A DNA stretch of 64,000 bases from Formicarius rufipectus (taxonomy: Eukaryota; Chordata; Aves; Passeriformes; Formicariidae), in contig VXAU01002071.1 in assembly GCA_013399695.1 (NCBI GenBank), positions 814,424-878,423 on the forward strand, read 5' to 3'. This document shows, piece after piece, positions 11,400 to 22,768 of the stretch. Made by a program: the position numbers and the translations under genes. The stretch's first letter is position 1. Each line of letters opens with the position of its first letter. The notes below the pieces were generated by a model that worked only from the letters and a program-made list of their open reading frames with translations, made no database searches and was not told the origin of the DNA.

Positions 11400-14300
11400 G
11401 GCTGCCCTCTGCTGCTGTCCCGTGCAGCGGGAGGCTCGGGCTGGCTGCTGACTTCAGCACTGTCCTCAGCTGACTGCAGCTCTGGCCACAGCCCCTAATC
11501 CTCCCTCCGTGCTGCCTCCCAGCCCGGCCGTGTCCCTCCCCACGCTGCTCCATCCCCCGGGGCCGGGCACAGCCCCGTGGCCCCGCACGGGGACGGTCCC
11601 TGCGGGTGGGACACGGTGGCAGCACCTTCCCGTGGGCCGCTCTGAGCGTGGGGCGTCGGGATTTGGCAGGAGGAGGTGGCACAACGACGCAGAGGGAGAG
11701 AAGGGCAGCGTCTCAAGGAAGGGGGAAGTGTGTGCCCCTGCAGCAAACAAGCCACTGCAAACCAATCCCATTTTTGCCACCCGCTCAGCGGAGGGGGAAC
11801 AGTGGGGAGGTGATTGAGGAGACAGAGGATGGGCGTTCGGGTCATTAACAGCATCGGGAGTGCTCAGGGGAAGAGGTGCCAGGGGCTGCTCTGTGCCCAG
11901 CACGGCGAGCCCTGCCCGTCAGGTGAGTGGCACTGCCACAGGTGAGAGGCACCAGGAGTGGCCACCATGGCTCAGGGAGGCAGCAGAAACCTTTGCTGAC
12001 CTACACATGTGTTTGCTTTCCTGCTGCCCGGTGGCACCAGAGGACAGAGATAAGGCTTTGCGTGATGCCATGATCATGTTTTTCATATCTGAAGCTTTGG
12101 AAAGGTTGCCTGGAACTTTGAACCTCGGGGCTTTATCAGGTTTGCTTTGAAGTGACTGAAGCCACTGCATTACTCGCAGTCTCAGATTAATGTGACTTCT
12201 GCTTCCAAACAAGAAAATAGGGTTTTTAAATCTGCTTCGCAGCTTTTTAAGCGTCTTTCCAGTGTCTTTATTTTCATTCTCACGTGTTCAATAAAAGAAT
12301 TTAATCCTACCCAGTGCCAGGTGCCACAGCCTGGGGCGAAGTGACATAGTTCCGCGGTGGGCTGCTTCTTGATGATCTTGGGAGGGCTTTTCCAACCCAA
12401 ATTCTTGATTCTATTACTCTTTGCCCCTGCTGCCTGTCCCTGGAAGGCCGGGCTGTGCCTCAGGCTGGGCCAGCAGAGGAGCTGCTGTGTGTCAGCGCTG
12501 CACAGGGCAGCTTGTGATGCAAATCCACCCAGCCCATCCAGGCTCCCACCCCCGGAGCCAGTCGGGGCTCAGCCGGGCTGGTTCCACCGGGTAACCCGGA
12601 GCACAGGCTGTGCTTTCAGAGCACGTGGGATGGATGGCAGGGGGTGCAGAGCTCTCAGGAGTAATTCAACCTCGGCAGCACTCAGGCAAACTGCAGGTCT
12701 AGGGTGAGTGTTGGGTGCTAATTCTGCCAGCACTAAGAGCAGCTCTTCCACATGTGCCAGCAGGGTGGGGATGGTCTCTGGTCTGTGCTCAGCATCCTCA
12801 GGCTGGGGATTGACTGCTCGTTGTAGTTTGGGTGAGTGAATGAAACCCTTTAAAGGTGCAGCCTGGCTGTGCTGGCCGAGCTGAGCTCAGCACCGTGGCT
12901 GGGAAGCCTCTGATTCTTAAATAGGGCAGCGTGGGGCAGGAGAGCAGGAGGGTTGAGGCTCAGGTTTGGTTCCTTGGCAGTTGGGGTGAGAGGGCACTGC
13001 TGGCTGCACAGGAACTCACTGAGTCACACAAGGCAAATATTTTTCCCTTTGATTTTCACCCTGAGAAAATCTTGGGCTGACCTTGTTAATCCCACGTGTT
13101 ACAAACCTCCCCTGTCCTTTATCAAGTTTCAGCCGCGGGATAGTATTACCAACTTAGCACCTCTGGCTGCTCCTGCCAGCATCCTGCCTGGCACTGTGCC
13201 ACCCTGCTCTGTCTCCTGGCCTTCCTGACTGGCCCAGGGCTGCCTGGCTTGGCAGGACCACACCAGTGCTCCTACCCGGGAGGGATGGCTCTGCTCGGTC
13301 AGCTCCATCACCTCTGCAAGGTGTGTTAGCCAGGAGCTCGGCAGGGTGGTGATGCCACTGGAGCTCCTGCCAGCTCCCAGGGTGGCAGGATCCTTCCCAG
13401 CCTGAATTCCTGTGTCTGGAATGGTGTCCTGGGAAGCGTTGGGGGCCCTCTCAGTTTGAGCCCAGCACCTCAGAGCCTGAACAAGGGCCCTGGAGAGAGC
13501 TGAAGGTCTGACCCCTGCTGGACTGGGTGCTCCAGGCCAACCCTCTCCTGGGCAGCCCAGTGTGCAGGTGGACCCCGAGCCAAGCCTGCAGCTCCCCCCT
13601 GGCTCCAGCTCCTGCCCCTCCTGGGCTCCAGCACTCTCAGCAGCCCTGGGCTTGTGCCAGGGGCTCCTCAACCCTGGCTGAGGAAACACCACTGAGCGAC
13701 TTTGTGCCACCTGCTCAGCTCTGGCTGTCCAAATTGCTGCCTGCTGGGGTCAAACGGAGCAGGTTTTTGTTTGCCAGCACCGAGAGCTTCTGGGGGAAGG
13801 GTGTGATTAGAAACAACATCGCTATCGACACGAACGGTGCTTAAAGAGCCGCGGCCGAACGGCCCCGGCCGAGGCACCGGCAGATGCTCCGGCGGGAGCT
13901 GTGCCACGGTGGGGCGAGTGATGCTGGGCATGAGGGGGGCTCTGGGCTGGCACAGAGGGGGGAGAGGGCCAGCAGAGCCTGGAAATGAAATAGTTAATGC
14001 CCCTCTCCTCCCAATATTAAGGGACAAGTCCTGTCCCCGGCCCGGTGCCCAGATAAACAGGTTGGGTGTTGCGCAAGGAGGAGGGTGGGAAGGTCTCTGC
14101 CTGCCTCTCCCGAGACGGGCAGTGGAATTCCAGCTCTGCTGCCCCCTATCCCCTGGTGCTGAGCCCCCCGATCCGGCTGCCCCCTCCCTGCCAGCCCCGT
14201 GCCCTGCCACTGCCACCCAGAGCTGCTGTCCCCAGCCCGGGGGGAGCAGCCACAACGGGGCTGCTGCTCGGGGAAAGGTCTGGGGGATGCCAGGGCAGAG

Positions 14301-14700
14301 CTCCCACGCCTCTGGAAAGCCCTGTGGGACCACTGTGGGCAGCGTGGGTGGGTCTGGAAGAGGGTGGTGGGAGGGCAGGAGGTCCTGAGGTGACCTCCGA
14401 GGCAAAGTGCCCGGTTTGGGATCGCCCTGAGTTCATCCAGCCCAGCGACCGGGATGCTGCGGGAGCAGGGATGCCATTCCCAAGGCTGGGGGGGAGGTGG
14501 CACAGGGTGGTCGTGGCCATGTCCCGGGCCAGCCCCAGGCTCTGCCTTGGCAGAACCTCCTGGAAGTCCCCGATCCGGAGCGGGATGGATGCAGGGAGGG
14601 AAGAGGACGCCTGGCTCAGCTCCCAGCAGGCTCCCTCTGCTGACAGCCATCCCGGCCAGGCTCCACAGCACCCACTCTGAGCGATGCCCCGGGCACCTCT
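11400..14700. other. Intergenic, CpG-rich patches, no gene recognised
   Basis: CpG-dense segments occur near 11,500-11,700 and 13,790-14,070. The second contains AT-rich motifs inside GC-rich flanks (TTAATGCC, AGATAAAC), a pattern often seen in conserved non-coding elements. No exon with protein similarity was recognised. Confidence 0.4.
12369..12413 (+). mobile_element. CR1 LINE 3'-end fragment (short)
   Basis: The string GATGATCTTGGGAGGGCTTT followed by TCCAACCCAA and a TTGATTCTATT-type tail matches the typical 3' terminus of avian CR1 retrotransposons. Only the terminal few dozen bases are present, so it is an old 5'-truncated copy. Confidence 0.55.
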
Positions 14701-14737
14701 TCTCTCTCCCCTGACCCAAAATTTGCGGTGGGAAAAA

Positions 14738-14822
14738 AACCAAACCAAACCAAACCAAAAAAACCCCAAAACAAAACAAACAAACAAAACCCCCAAACAA
14801 ACAAACAAACAAAAAAACCAGC
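14738..14822. repeat. CCAAA/CAAA low-complexity tract
   Basis: Runs of CCAAA, CAAA and A-rich spacers, purely A/C on the plus strand, with no higher-order unit. Confidence 0.9.
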
Positions 14823-14980
14823 CCCAAAATGCATCTCCCAGACGTGAGAAGCTGGCACAGGCTCAGGTTGGAAAGTCTGGAGCACAGGAATCTACAGCCC
14901 CCATCCCATCCTCCTGCTGCACGACCACAGGAGAATTTTGCAACACATAAATATAAGTAAAAATGAAATATTTAATTTCC

Positions 14981-15026
14981 TTATATATATATAAAGAATA
15001 TATATATTCTTTATATATATATATAA
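14981..15026. repeat. AT-rich palindrome
   Basis: TTATATATATATAAAGAATA is followed by its near-perfect reverse complement, giving an inverted repeat of about 46 bp with almost no loop. It lies about 600 bp downstream of the RAB7B stop codon and could fall in or near its 3' UTR. Confidence 0.85.
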
Positions 15027-15615
15027 AGAATCCCTGACAAAGTGCTTTTCTGAGGACCCTCCCTGGTGGGATGGGAGTGGAAGCTGTTTGATTGAGGATG
15101 TGCATGAGAGCAGAGGAAACTGAGGCACAGAACAGTTTCCCTCCACGGTGGCTGCTGCCAGGAGGAGTCCCAGCTGCTCTCAGCCCTGTGCCAAGGCCAC
15201 CAGCCCCACCTGTGCCCCCCAGGGACAACCCAGACACACCATGAGAGCCATGGGGCCACCAGTCCTCTCCCTGGGAAGGGACAGCCCTGGGGCCAAGGTC
15301 GTGGCCTCTGGAGAGGCATCAGGAGCCCTGGCACCGTCACCACAGGGGCATCACCCACTCGGGTGCCAAGTGGCAGCAGAGGGAGGGGGACGGGGCCACC
15401 CAGCAGCAATTTGGGATGTGCTGGTTCAGGAGAGCAGCTCCAGAGCCGTGGGATGCAGCAGGTCCTGGGGGGCACAGCCAGCTGGCCCCGCTGTGTTCAG
15501 AGCTGGCCCTCCTGTGCCCTGGAGTGGACAGTCCTTGGCACGGGCAGGGGGCACAGACCCCCGGACGGGGCTCCAGCCGTGGGCATCGTGGGGTCCACGC
15601 AAGGGGTGCCCAGAG

Positions 15616-17541
15616 TCAGCAGCAGCTCTTCTTGGGCTTGTCGTAGGGAGTGAGTTTGATGGAGTCAGTTAAATAACTCTCAAAAATCCCTTTGTACTGG
15701 AAAAGAAACAGAGGAGAGAAAGGACGAGTGGCATCAGCTCAGAGCCGGCCTGAGCGGCCCGAGGGGCTGCAGAGCAACGAGGTGCCATCCTGAGCTGTGC
15801 TTAAAGGCAACATCCAGGGAAAGGCCACCTCCTGCGGGGTGTGGGGACACGAATGTCCCCGTGGGATGGCCACTAGAGGACAGTGCTAGCGCGCTGTGGG
15901 TGCCACACGCCCCGCTCCTGTCACCACGGGCAAAGACAACCAGCAACGCCTATTCCTTTCGAACCGATTTAGGATCTACTTTAAGAACTCAAGCACTGCT
16001 GCATTTCTCGTTCCCAGGGCTCTCCTACTCGTTACAGTAGGAGCTATCCCACACCAGAGGATGGGCCGGGAGGGTCCAGCCCCGGCTGAGTCCGGCTCCC
16101 ACCCAAATTCCTGCCTCCAGCACAGGCTTGGAGCAGGAGCGATGCTCACCGTCGTTAGCGCCTGCTTTGCGAGGGTCTCGAAAGCCTCTGCCACGTTGAT
16201 GTTGTTCTTGGCGCTGACTTCAAAATAAGGGATGTCTTTCTCCTTGCACCAGGCCGAGGCAGTTTCCTTGGGTACCTGCGGGAAGGGAGGAGGGAGCCTC
16301 AGCACAGGGATGCTGCAGAGCTGGAACAGGGCACCCTCCTCACCCATCCAGGCGCTGCCGGGTGAGGGCAGGGCGCTGACACTGCAGGCAGCTGCCTGAT
16401 GTTTTAATTCCTGCTGCCTCTGGTGGGGACAGTCTCTGTCAAAGCACAGTGGATGCTCCTTATTTTCCCCCAAGAGGCAAGAAGGAGGTGGCAGCTCCTT
16501 GCCTGGAGCCCTGGTTTTATTTGAGCATAAGGGAGAAGGCTGGTTCTGCAGGTGACAGCTCATGCTCACAAGCATGACCCTAAGGCATCCCAATCATGGT
16601 TGGAGAAGACTTTAAGATCATCGAGTCCATCCATGACCCCAGCACTGCCAGGCCCACCACTAAACCACGTCCCCAGGTGCCACATCCACACAACTTTTCA
16701 ACCCCTCCAGGAGCAGTGACTGCCCCACCGCCCTGGCCCATCCACGTCCCTCTCTCTCCCCCACCCTTACCTGCCGATCGCAGAGGTCTATTTTGTTCCC
16801 CAGCACGACCATGGGAAAATCCTGCTCCCTTGGAATGACCTTCTCCAGGAAGTCATCTCTCCAGTTGTCCAGGGCCTCGAAGGACTCCCTGTCTGTCACG
16901 TCAAAGGCCAGCATGCAGCCGTCTGAGCCTTTGTAGAAGGTGGACACCATGGACCGGAATCGCTCCTGTCCCCCCGTGTCCCAGATCTAGGGCAGAGAAG
17001 GGCCCAGTCACAGACACATGGCACGAGCAGGGGGGGTGTTTGCAGCCCTGTGCTCTGTTCAGCTCAAGGGCATCATCTCCAGGGGGTACTGAGCCCCCAG
17101 ATTTCCTGTGGGATTCCAGTGCTACTCACGGCTGCTGAAAATCGGGCTCTGCAAAGCCAGCCCTGCACCTCATGGCACTGGGGACACACTCACGCCTGTG
17201 GGATGGGGGTGGGCACCCTGGGCAGTGCCAGCCCGGCTCACCTGCAGCTTGAGGGGGGTGCTGTCCACGGCCAGGACCTTGGTGAGGATGCTGGCACCCA
17301 GCGTGGTGCGGTAATCCTCGTAAAACGTCTTGTGCACGTACTGGTGCAGGAGGGAGGTTTTGCCCACACTGGTGGGAGGGAAAGGGACACTGGTGAGGCT
17401 TTGCACGGCTCAGGGGGTCGGTCACAGCAGGGGCAGGGGCTGCCCAGCCCAGCCCACACCTGCTTCACTTGCCAGAGCTTCTCCTTACCCCAGAGCCCCA
17501 ATGATGATGATCTTCAGATCCACCTTCTTGCTGGTATCCAT
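15616..17541 (-). CDS. RAB7B: RAB7B, late-endosomal Rab GTPase (5 coding exons, complete)
   Basis: Five exons on the minus strand join in frame to 200 residues: 17541-17489, 17368-17242, 16986-16771, 16275-16150 and 15696-15616, all with GT-AG borders. Human RAB7B has 199. Visible GTPase motifs are the P-loop GALGVGKT (15-22), switch I around TTLGAS (38-43), WDTGGQE (62-68), NKID (124-127), SAK (153-155) and a C-terminal CC for geranylgeranylation. WDTGGQE, where most Rabs have WDTAGQE, and FYKGSDGC match RAB7B as I recall it, and separate it from RAB7A and RAB29. In mammals it controls endosome-to-Golgi traffic and dampens Toll-like receptor signalling. The start ATGGATACC lies 9 bp inside an exon whose acceptor is at 17,551-17,552, so the 5' UTR is spliced. 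Neighbour CTSE matches human synteny. The frame is intact. Confidence 0.95.
15868..15886 (+). promoter_or_regulatory. CTCF-like motif in RAB7B intron
   Basis: GGCCACTAGAGGACAGTGC resembles the CTCF core (CCASYAGRKGGCRS) with one mismatch, A for C within GGC. It lies in the last RAB7B intron. This is motif recognition only. Confidence 0.35.
16591..16735 (-). mobile_element. CR1 LINE fragment, antisense
   Basis: The segment starting AATCATGGTTGGAGAAGACT and running through TTTAAGATCATCGAGTCCA to a GTCCCCAGGTGCCACATCC-type segment matches the antisense form of a CR1 3' region. It sits inside the RAB7B intron 16,276-16,770 and is in the same orientation as RAB7B. Confidence 0.85.
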
Positions 17542-17703
17542 GGATGGGCCCTGTGGGACAAGGGGCAGTCACCTGGCTGTGGGGGTGGGACTGGCTCGTG
17601 GCGAGCCCTGTGGTGCTGGCAGAGGTGTGTGGGAGCAGCCACTGCTCCCCGTGGCCTCTCTGTGCTCCCACCCATCTGTCCCAGGACCATGGACATCACC
17701 ATG

Positions 17704-17785
17704 TCTGCCCTGTGTCCGTGCCATGCCAGCACCGTGTCCATGCCATGCCAGCACCATGTCCATGCCATGCCAGCACCGTGTCCCA
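17704..17785. repeat. 26-bp tandem repeat, about 3 copies
   Basis: CCATGCCAGCACCGTGTCCA repeats with a period of about 26 bp in RAB7B intron 1 (17,551-18,598). Confidence 0.8.
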
Positions 17786-18598
17786 GCCATGGTGTGGACA
17801 GAAACCCCCCAGACGAGCCCAGCCCACATCCCTGCCCGTGACAGGCTCTGGAGGTGCCGCTGCACGTCCAGACACGCCAGTTCATCACCATTCAAAGCTG
17901 CTGCGAGCAACTTCCCGGCCTCTCCCACGTTCTCTCCAGCAGAATCCCTCCCCCTAAGCCTGGCACGCCCCTGGGGTCTTGCGGAAAATCGTATTTATCG
18001 AGGAAAACCCCAGCTGGGTGAAATGCCTTGGGTACCCCAAGCCCAACCCGGCGAGCATCCCAAAAGGCTCCCCTCGGGCTGCATCCCAGCACGTCCTGGT
18101 GTCCCCACGAGCCCTGTGCCTGGCCAGGAGCCCTGGGCAGCTCCAGCAAACCCCCTCCCCAGCTGGCACACGCATCCGCTCCAAACAGCCCCATCCCTGC
18201 GGCCACGTCCAGCTCCACCCCGGCCAAGGCGCAGATGGGAACACTGGCCGCCTCTTCCCTGCATTTTTCCCTGATGTGTCTGCCAGCCCTTCGCTGGAAC
18301 AGCACCCGTGCCAGGGCGGGTCTCAGTTGCGGGCTCCAGGCTCTCTTGCCCCTCTCTGCCACCCCAGCCCGGCCGTGGGCATCCCCCTCGGCGCGGGCAG
18401 AGCCTCCTGTCTCAGCTCGCACAGGCTTTCCGGTCCTTTTGCCGGCTTTCTCGGAGGCCGGATGGTTTTCAACTCCGAATGGAGTTTTCCAAACTTTTTT
18501 TTTTTTTCCTCTTTCTCCCCCCCACCCCGCTCCTTCCCCGTTCCGAGGGTCTCAGGGCCACCCCGGGGGTCGGCGGGGCCGGGGGGCAGCGCACTCAC

Positions 18599-18730
18599 CT
18601 GCCGGGGCATCCGGGCGGCTCCGCTCCAGCCGGCGGCGCGGGGAGGGCAGAGGACGGAGAGGAGGATCCAACCGAGGAGGATCCAGCCGAGGAGGCGTCT
18701 GCGGGGCCCCGCTCCGTGACATCAGCAGAA
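18599..18730 (-). promoter_or_regulatory. Putative RAB7B non-coding first exon and CpG promoter
   Basis: On the minus strand a strong donor, CAG|GTGAGTGC, ends an exon at 18,599. It lies in CpG-rich sequence about 1 kb upstream of the spliced exon that carries the RAB7B start codon. I infer a non-coding first exon ending here. The transcription start is not visible, and the upstream boundary given is approximate. Confidence 0.55.
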
Positions 18731-18794
18731 AGGGGCCGAGATCCTGCCGGGGCTGGCGGAGGAGCCACGGGCGGCCGCAGGGATGGCAGTGGGG

Positions 18795-19195
18795 TTTCCC
18801 TCGGCTCTGCGGCTCCGCCGAGCATCCCCGCTCTGAGGATAGGGGCAGGGGAACGAGGGTCTCCTCCTCTCCTGGAGTCTGGGATTGACTTGTGGCCTCT
18901 CGGCTTGCTGAGCATCCCCCGGTGCCTTTCGCCCACCTCCGCGGCTCCGCCCAGCATCCCCGCTCGGGGGTCCCATAGGGGCAGGAGAACAACGTTCTCC
19001 TTCTCTGCTGAAGTCTGGGATTGACTTGTGGCCCCTCAGAATGCCCCGGTGCCTTTCACCCACCGCCGCGGCTTTGGGGTGCAACAGGGGCAGGGAAACA
19101 AGGGTCTCCTCCTCTGCTGGAGTCTGGGATTGACTTGTGGCCTCTCGGCTTGCTGAGCATCCCCCGGTGCTTTTCACCCACCTCCGCGGGACTGA
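18795..19195. repeat. 110-135-bp tandem repeat upstream of RAB7B
   Basis: About three copies of a unit containing GAGTCTGGGATTGACTTGTG, CTTGCTGAGCATCCCC and CACCTCCGCGG. The GGGATTGACTTG landmark recurs at about 18,881, 19,017 and 19,126. The array sits directly upstream of the inferred RAB7B promoter and may affect it. Confidence 0.85.
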
Positions 19196-21720
19196 TTATC
19201 TGCACCCCTGCTGGGGGTTATCGGGGGTGGATCACAGAACCCTCGGCAGCATCCCCGGAGCCCGTGGGAGACACCCCGGACTGTGTGCGGGCAGCTCCGA
19301 TGGTGTGGGGTGGGATAATAAGGGGATTTGGGGACAGTGGGAGGGCGGTGGCAGGTGAGGAGGGGATGGGATCCATGCGAGGGTGCTGGGAGCTCTCCGT
19401 GTCTTCGTCTCTGCAGGCAGGAGAGGGGCAGGGTGGGAAGCAGGAGCGTTGCCAGCCCCTTGGAACACCTTGCTGCATCCCTGAGACCCCCAGCGCTCAG
19501 GGGGCCCACCCAGCACCCACAGCCAGCCAGATATCCAAGCACCCCAAAAGGAGGGGCCCCCGCCAGAGTGAGAGCCCCAGGAACCAGAGCTGGTGGCATC
19601 TCCTGGAGGAGGATGTGTTTGTTCAACCAGCAAGCAGGATTTTAGGATCTCAGCTGCCACCGTAGAGCAACCAAGGAAGCCTTGGATTGTCTGTCTGAAC
19701 ACCAGGTTGGTGCCCAGAGCTCTTTGGGGTGGGGGAACCTGCTTGGCCATGGCTGCAGAGGCAGAGCTGTGCTTCCCAACATGCAAGGGCAGGTCCTCAG
19801 CCTTTGCCAAGCATTCTGGAGGATTTGGGGTTTGCAGTGGGAGGGGGGTGTCCCCCTACCTGTGAACCCTCCTGGCTCCCTCACCCTAAACCAGTGCTGG
19901 TGGCCTGAGAGGGACCCAGGCATGGGGTCTTTTTGAGACCACTGGCCTTTGCTTTGCCACTGGCTGCCCTAATTTCTGTATTTTTTTCACCCCTATAGAC
20001 ATCCTTTTTGGGATCTCAGGGAGGATTGCTGCACTCAGCAGGACAAACCCTCCTCCTCCTCCTCCCCAGGTGCAATTCTGGGACCTGTCTGGCCAGAAAA
20101 ATCTGTTTTTCTCCCCAGAGGGCAGGCACTGGGAGGAGCTGGGACGAGGCAGAAGCACCTGAGCCAGTTCTCACCAGTGGTGGGTAAAAGGCTGATGTTT
20201 CCCTGGAGCAGGTCTCTCCTAATCCCTGTTTTCAGCCTATTTTCATTGTGCAGCTTCACCTTTGTCCTTGCAGTGAGGCTTCGCTGTTCAGTCTGCCCCT
20301 CAGCAACTTCTGCCCTCATTCCTCTCTCGTGTCCCCGGTGGGATGGGTTGCTCACCCAGTCAGATGATCGATGCCTTTCCATGCCGGTGGAGATGGGCTT
20401 TGTGGTTGCATCTCCACAGCTGATGCCTTCACCCACTTCTGCTTTTGGGCAGGAGGGCTGTGCCCATCAGGGTGCCCAGCCTGGGCTCAGCACCAACTTT
20501 GGGTTTTGTTTGAGTTCACAAGAAGCAGGATTTTCCCAAAGCTCCTGTTCTCCTGAGACTCACCCCAGATGAAGGCAGGGGTAGAGAGGAGGAGATGGTC
20601 AGGACGTGGCTCAGCAGCTCCAGCAGCCACAGCTTCAGGCCTGTCCTGATTACTCCACCACGTCAGCAATTCAGAGGAAAAGGCGTGGGTTTTGTGCCCT
20701 GTGACTTGGAGGAAGGTCTTGCAGCTGGGAGACAGTGAAACCCGGGCTGGGGACTGCCAGGGCCAGAAAGGGAGAGGACAGACTGTTCTCTCTGGTGGGG
20801 CTCACAGGGCTGGGAGGGGAAGGGAAAGGGAAGAAAGCAAAAGGCTTCCCAGTGACAGAACTGTCCCCTCTGCTGTTCACCCCCTTGGGGGACAGAGGGT
20901 TGCTCCTTCTTGGAATGAAGGATTTCTGGAGGGTTTTCTGCTCCAGTATTTTCTGGAGCAAACATCTCCCCCTCAAACCCATCAGGAGTGCCCTGGAATC
21001 CCGAGAGCACATGGCACCAGAGCAGTCCTGGTGACGTCCAGACTGGGCCACCTCTCGCTGCCAGCTGGTGTTTGGGGACACTGGGTGGTCCCTGGGTGTG
21101 CTGGGTGCTCCCCCACTGCCCACAGCTGTGGTGATGGGCTGATGCCCAGCAGAACCTTGGCATGCCGAGAGTTAAGGTGGAAGAGGGAGAGGAGACCTTT
21201 GTCCAGCTGGCCCAGCACCTGATCTGTGACCACAGCGGGGCCGTGGTGAAGTCAGCACAGGAAACGCTGCAGAGCCCACACGGGTCAGTGGCACAATCAG
21301 TGCTCCTGAGACAGGCAGAGCTCTGCTTTTATGGCAAACCACAGGGCTGAGCCACCAAGGCTGCAACTCATTCTGGATATTCCAGAGCTCTCAGAGCCAA
21401 CCCTGAAAGCTGCTCTGGTCTGGGACTCATGGAGCATCCCTGAAGGCTGCTCTGGGATCTGGACATCCCATCATTCTGGACTCAGGGCTGCAGGGCCTTG
21501 ACTCGATGTCAGTGGGGCAAACTGAGCAAAGACCTGGACAACCCCCCCCTTCCCTCTCTCTGAGCCCCCCAGGAGTGCCTGTGGTGTCTGTGCCTGAGCC
21601 ACAGCTGCTCGTGCTGCTCACCCACCCCTGCCCGGCAGCACCACACGTGTGCCACAGCAACTCCTGGTGCCCCGAGGACCAGGAGCTCCTCCACAGCCCC
21701 CCACAGCCTCCCACAGCCCC

Positions 21721-21731
21721 NNNNNNNNNNN
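21721..21731. other. Assembly gap, 11 N
   Basis: Eleven undetermined bases inside a short tandem CCCACAGCC repeat. The true copy number there is unknown. Confidence 0.99.
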
Positions 21732-22025
21732 AGCCCCCCACAGCCCCCCAGCCCCTCTGCCCTCCAGCCCAGCCCAGCCCAGAGCTCAGCACCCACTTTG
21801 CCCTCTTTTGCTTCGAGGATCCCCCAACTGTGTTGTCTTTGTAAATTCCCCGAGGGAATCGAAGCAAAAGGCGCTGGAAATCACCCTTTGTTCTCGGAGT
21901 TTCATGGCACAGAAAGAGCCCCGGGGTCTTTCCAGTCTCCTTCTTGTTTGCCAGGACCAGCTCAGCTGGCTGAGGAGATGTGCACATCCAGCACTCCCTC
22001 AGTGCCCACAGGGATGGCTCTGGAA

Positions 22026-22258
22026 TGCCCAGAGATGCTCAGGGATGCTCAGGGATGCTTGGGAATGCCCAAGAATGCTCAGGGATGCTCAGGGATGCTT
22101 GGGAATGCCCAAGAATGCTCAGGGATGCTCAGGGATGCTCAGGGATGCTCGGGAATGCCCAGGGATGCTCGGGAATGCCCAGGGATGCTCAGGGATGCCC
22201 AGGGATGCTCAGGGATGCCCAGGGATGCCCAGGGATGCTCAGGGATGCTCAGGAATGC
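22026..22258. repeat. 10-bp minisatellite
   Basis: More than twenty copies of AGGGATGCTC and variants (GGGAATGCCC, AGGGATGCCC), lying about 0.5 kb beyond the CTSE stop codon. Confidence 0.93.
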
Positions 22259-22527
22259 CCACAGCCACCTGCACCTCGGCAAAGCACCCTCTGCTTTCTG
22301 CCCTTGTGGAAATCCCAGCTCAGGTTGACCTTTAGGTTCCTGCACTGCCAAGGGAAGCTCCATCCACACTGGACCTGCAGCCCTGGCAGTGCCACGGATC
22401 ACCGAGGGAGTAGGGCAGGAGCTGGGGGAGGAGGATTCAACATCCCAGTGCTACCCAGTTGAGACCCACAGGGTCACTGCTGGGCTCCTGAAGACACAGG
22501 CGAGGCAGGTTTTGGTTTCTCAAAGCT

Positions 22528-22533
22528 TTTACT
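22528..22533 (-). terminator. Possible CTSE poly(A) signal (AGTAAA variant)
   Basis: Minus-strand AGTAAA lies 236 bp after the CTSE stop codon. It is a known but weaker variant hexamer, and I saw no canonical AATAAA nearer to the gene. Use in vivo is inferred. Confidence 0.3.
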
Positions 22534-22768
22534 GGCTCTTGTTTGGAAAATACAGAATCTGCAGAGCAGGTCACGGAGCTGCTCGAGGCATTTTTGTGTT
22601 CACTGGGAAACCCCATCCTGGCCAGGACTGACCTTCTGCTCTTCAGCTGCAGCCCCAGGTGTCTTCATCCCCCTGGGGACACTGATGCAGTGGTGACACC
22701 TCCTGCCCTGCCCAAGGGCAGCATCCTGGTGGCTCCATTCCCCTCCTGCCCCATGGGATGCCACAGCC

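Larger units (their letters stand above)
19200..22500. other. Intergenic between RAB7B and CTSE
   Basis: No further exon was recognised. The segment holds a CCCACAG-type simple repeat with an 11-N gap at 21,721-21,731 and a 10-bp minisatellite at 22,026-22,258. The rest looks unique and non-coding. Confidence 0.5.

Noticed and set aside
15616..17541. RAB29 (RAB7L1) or RAB7A
   Set aside because: WDTGGQE, YVHKTFYE and the ending ESYLTDSIKLTP match RAB7B as I recall it; RAB7A and RAB29 have different switch and tail sequences.
22020..22262. Possible CRISPR-like array
   Set aside because: The 10-bp units are contiguous without unique spacers; it is a minisatellite in a vertebrate genome. The same reasoning applies to the other arrays.
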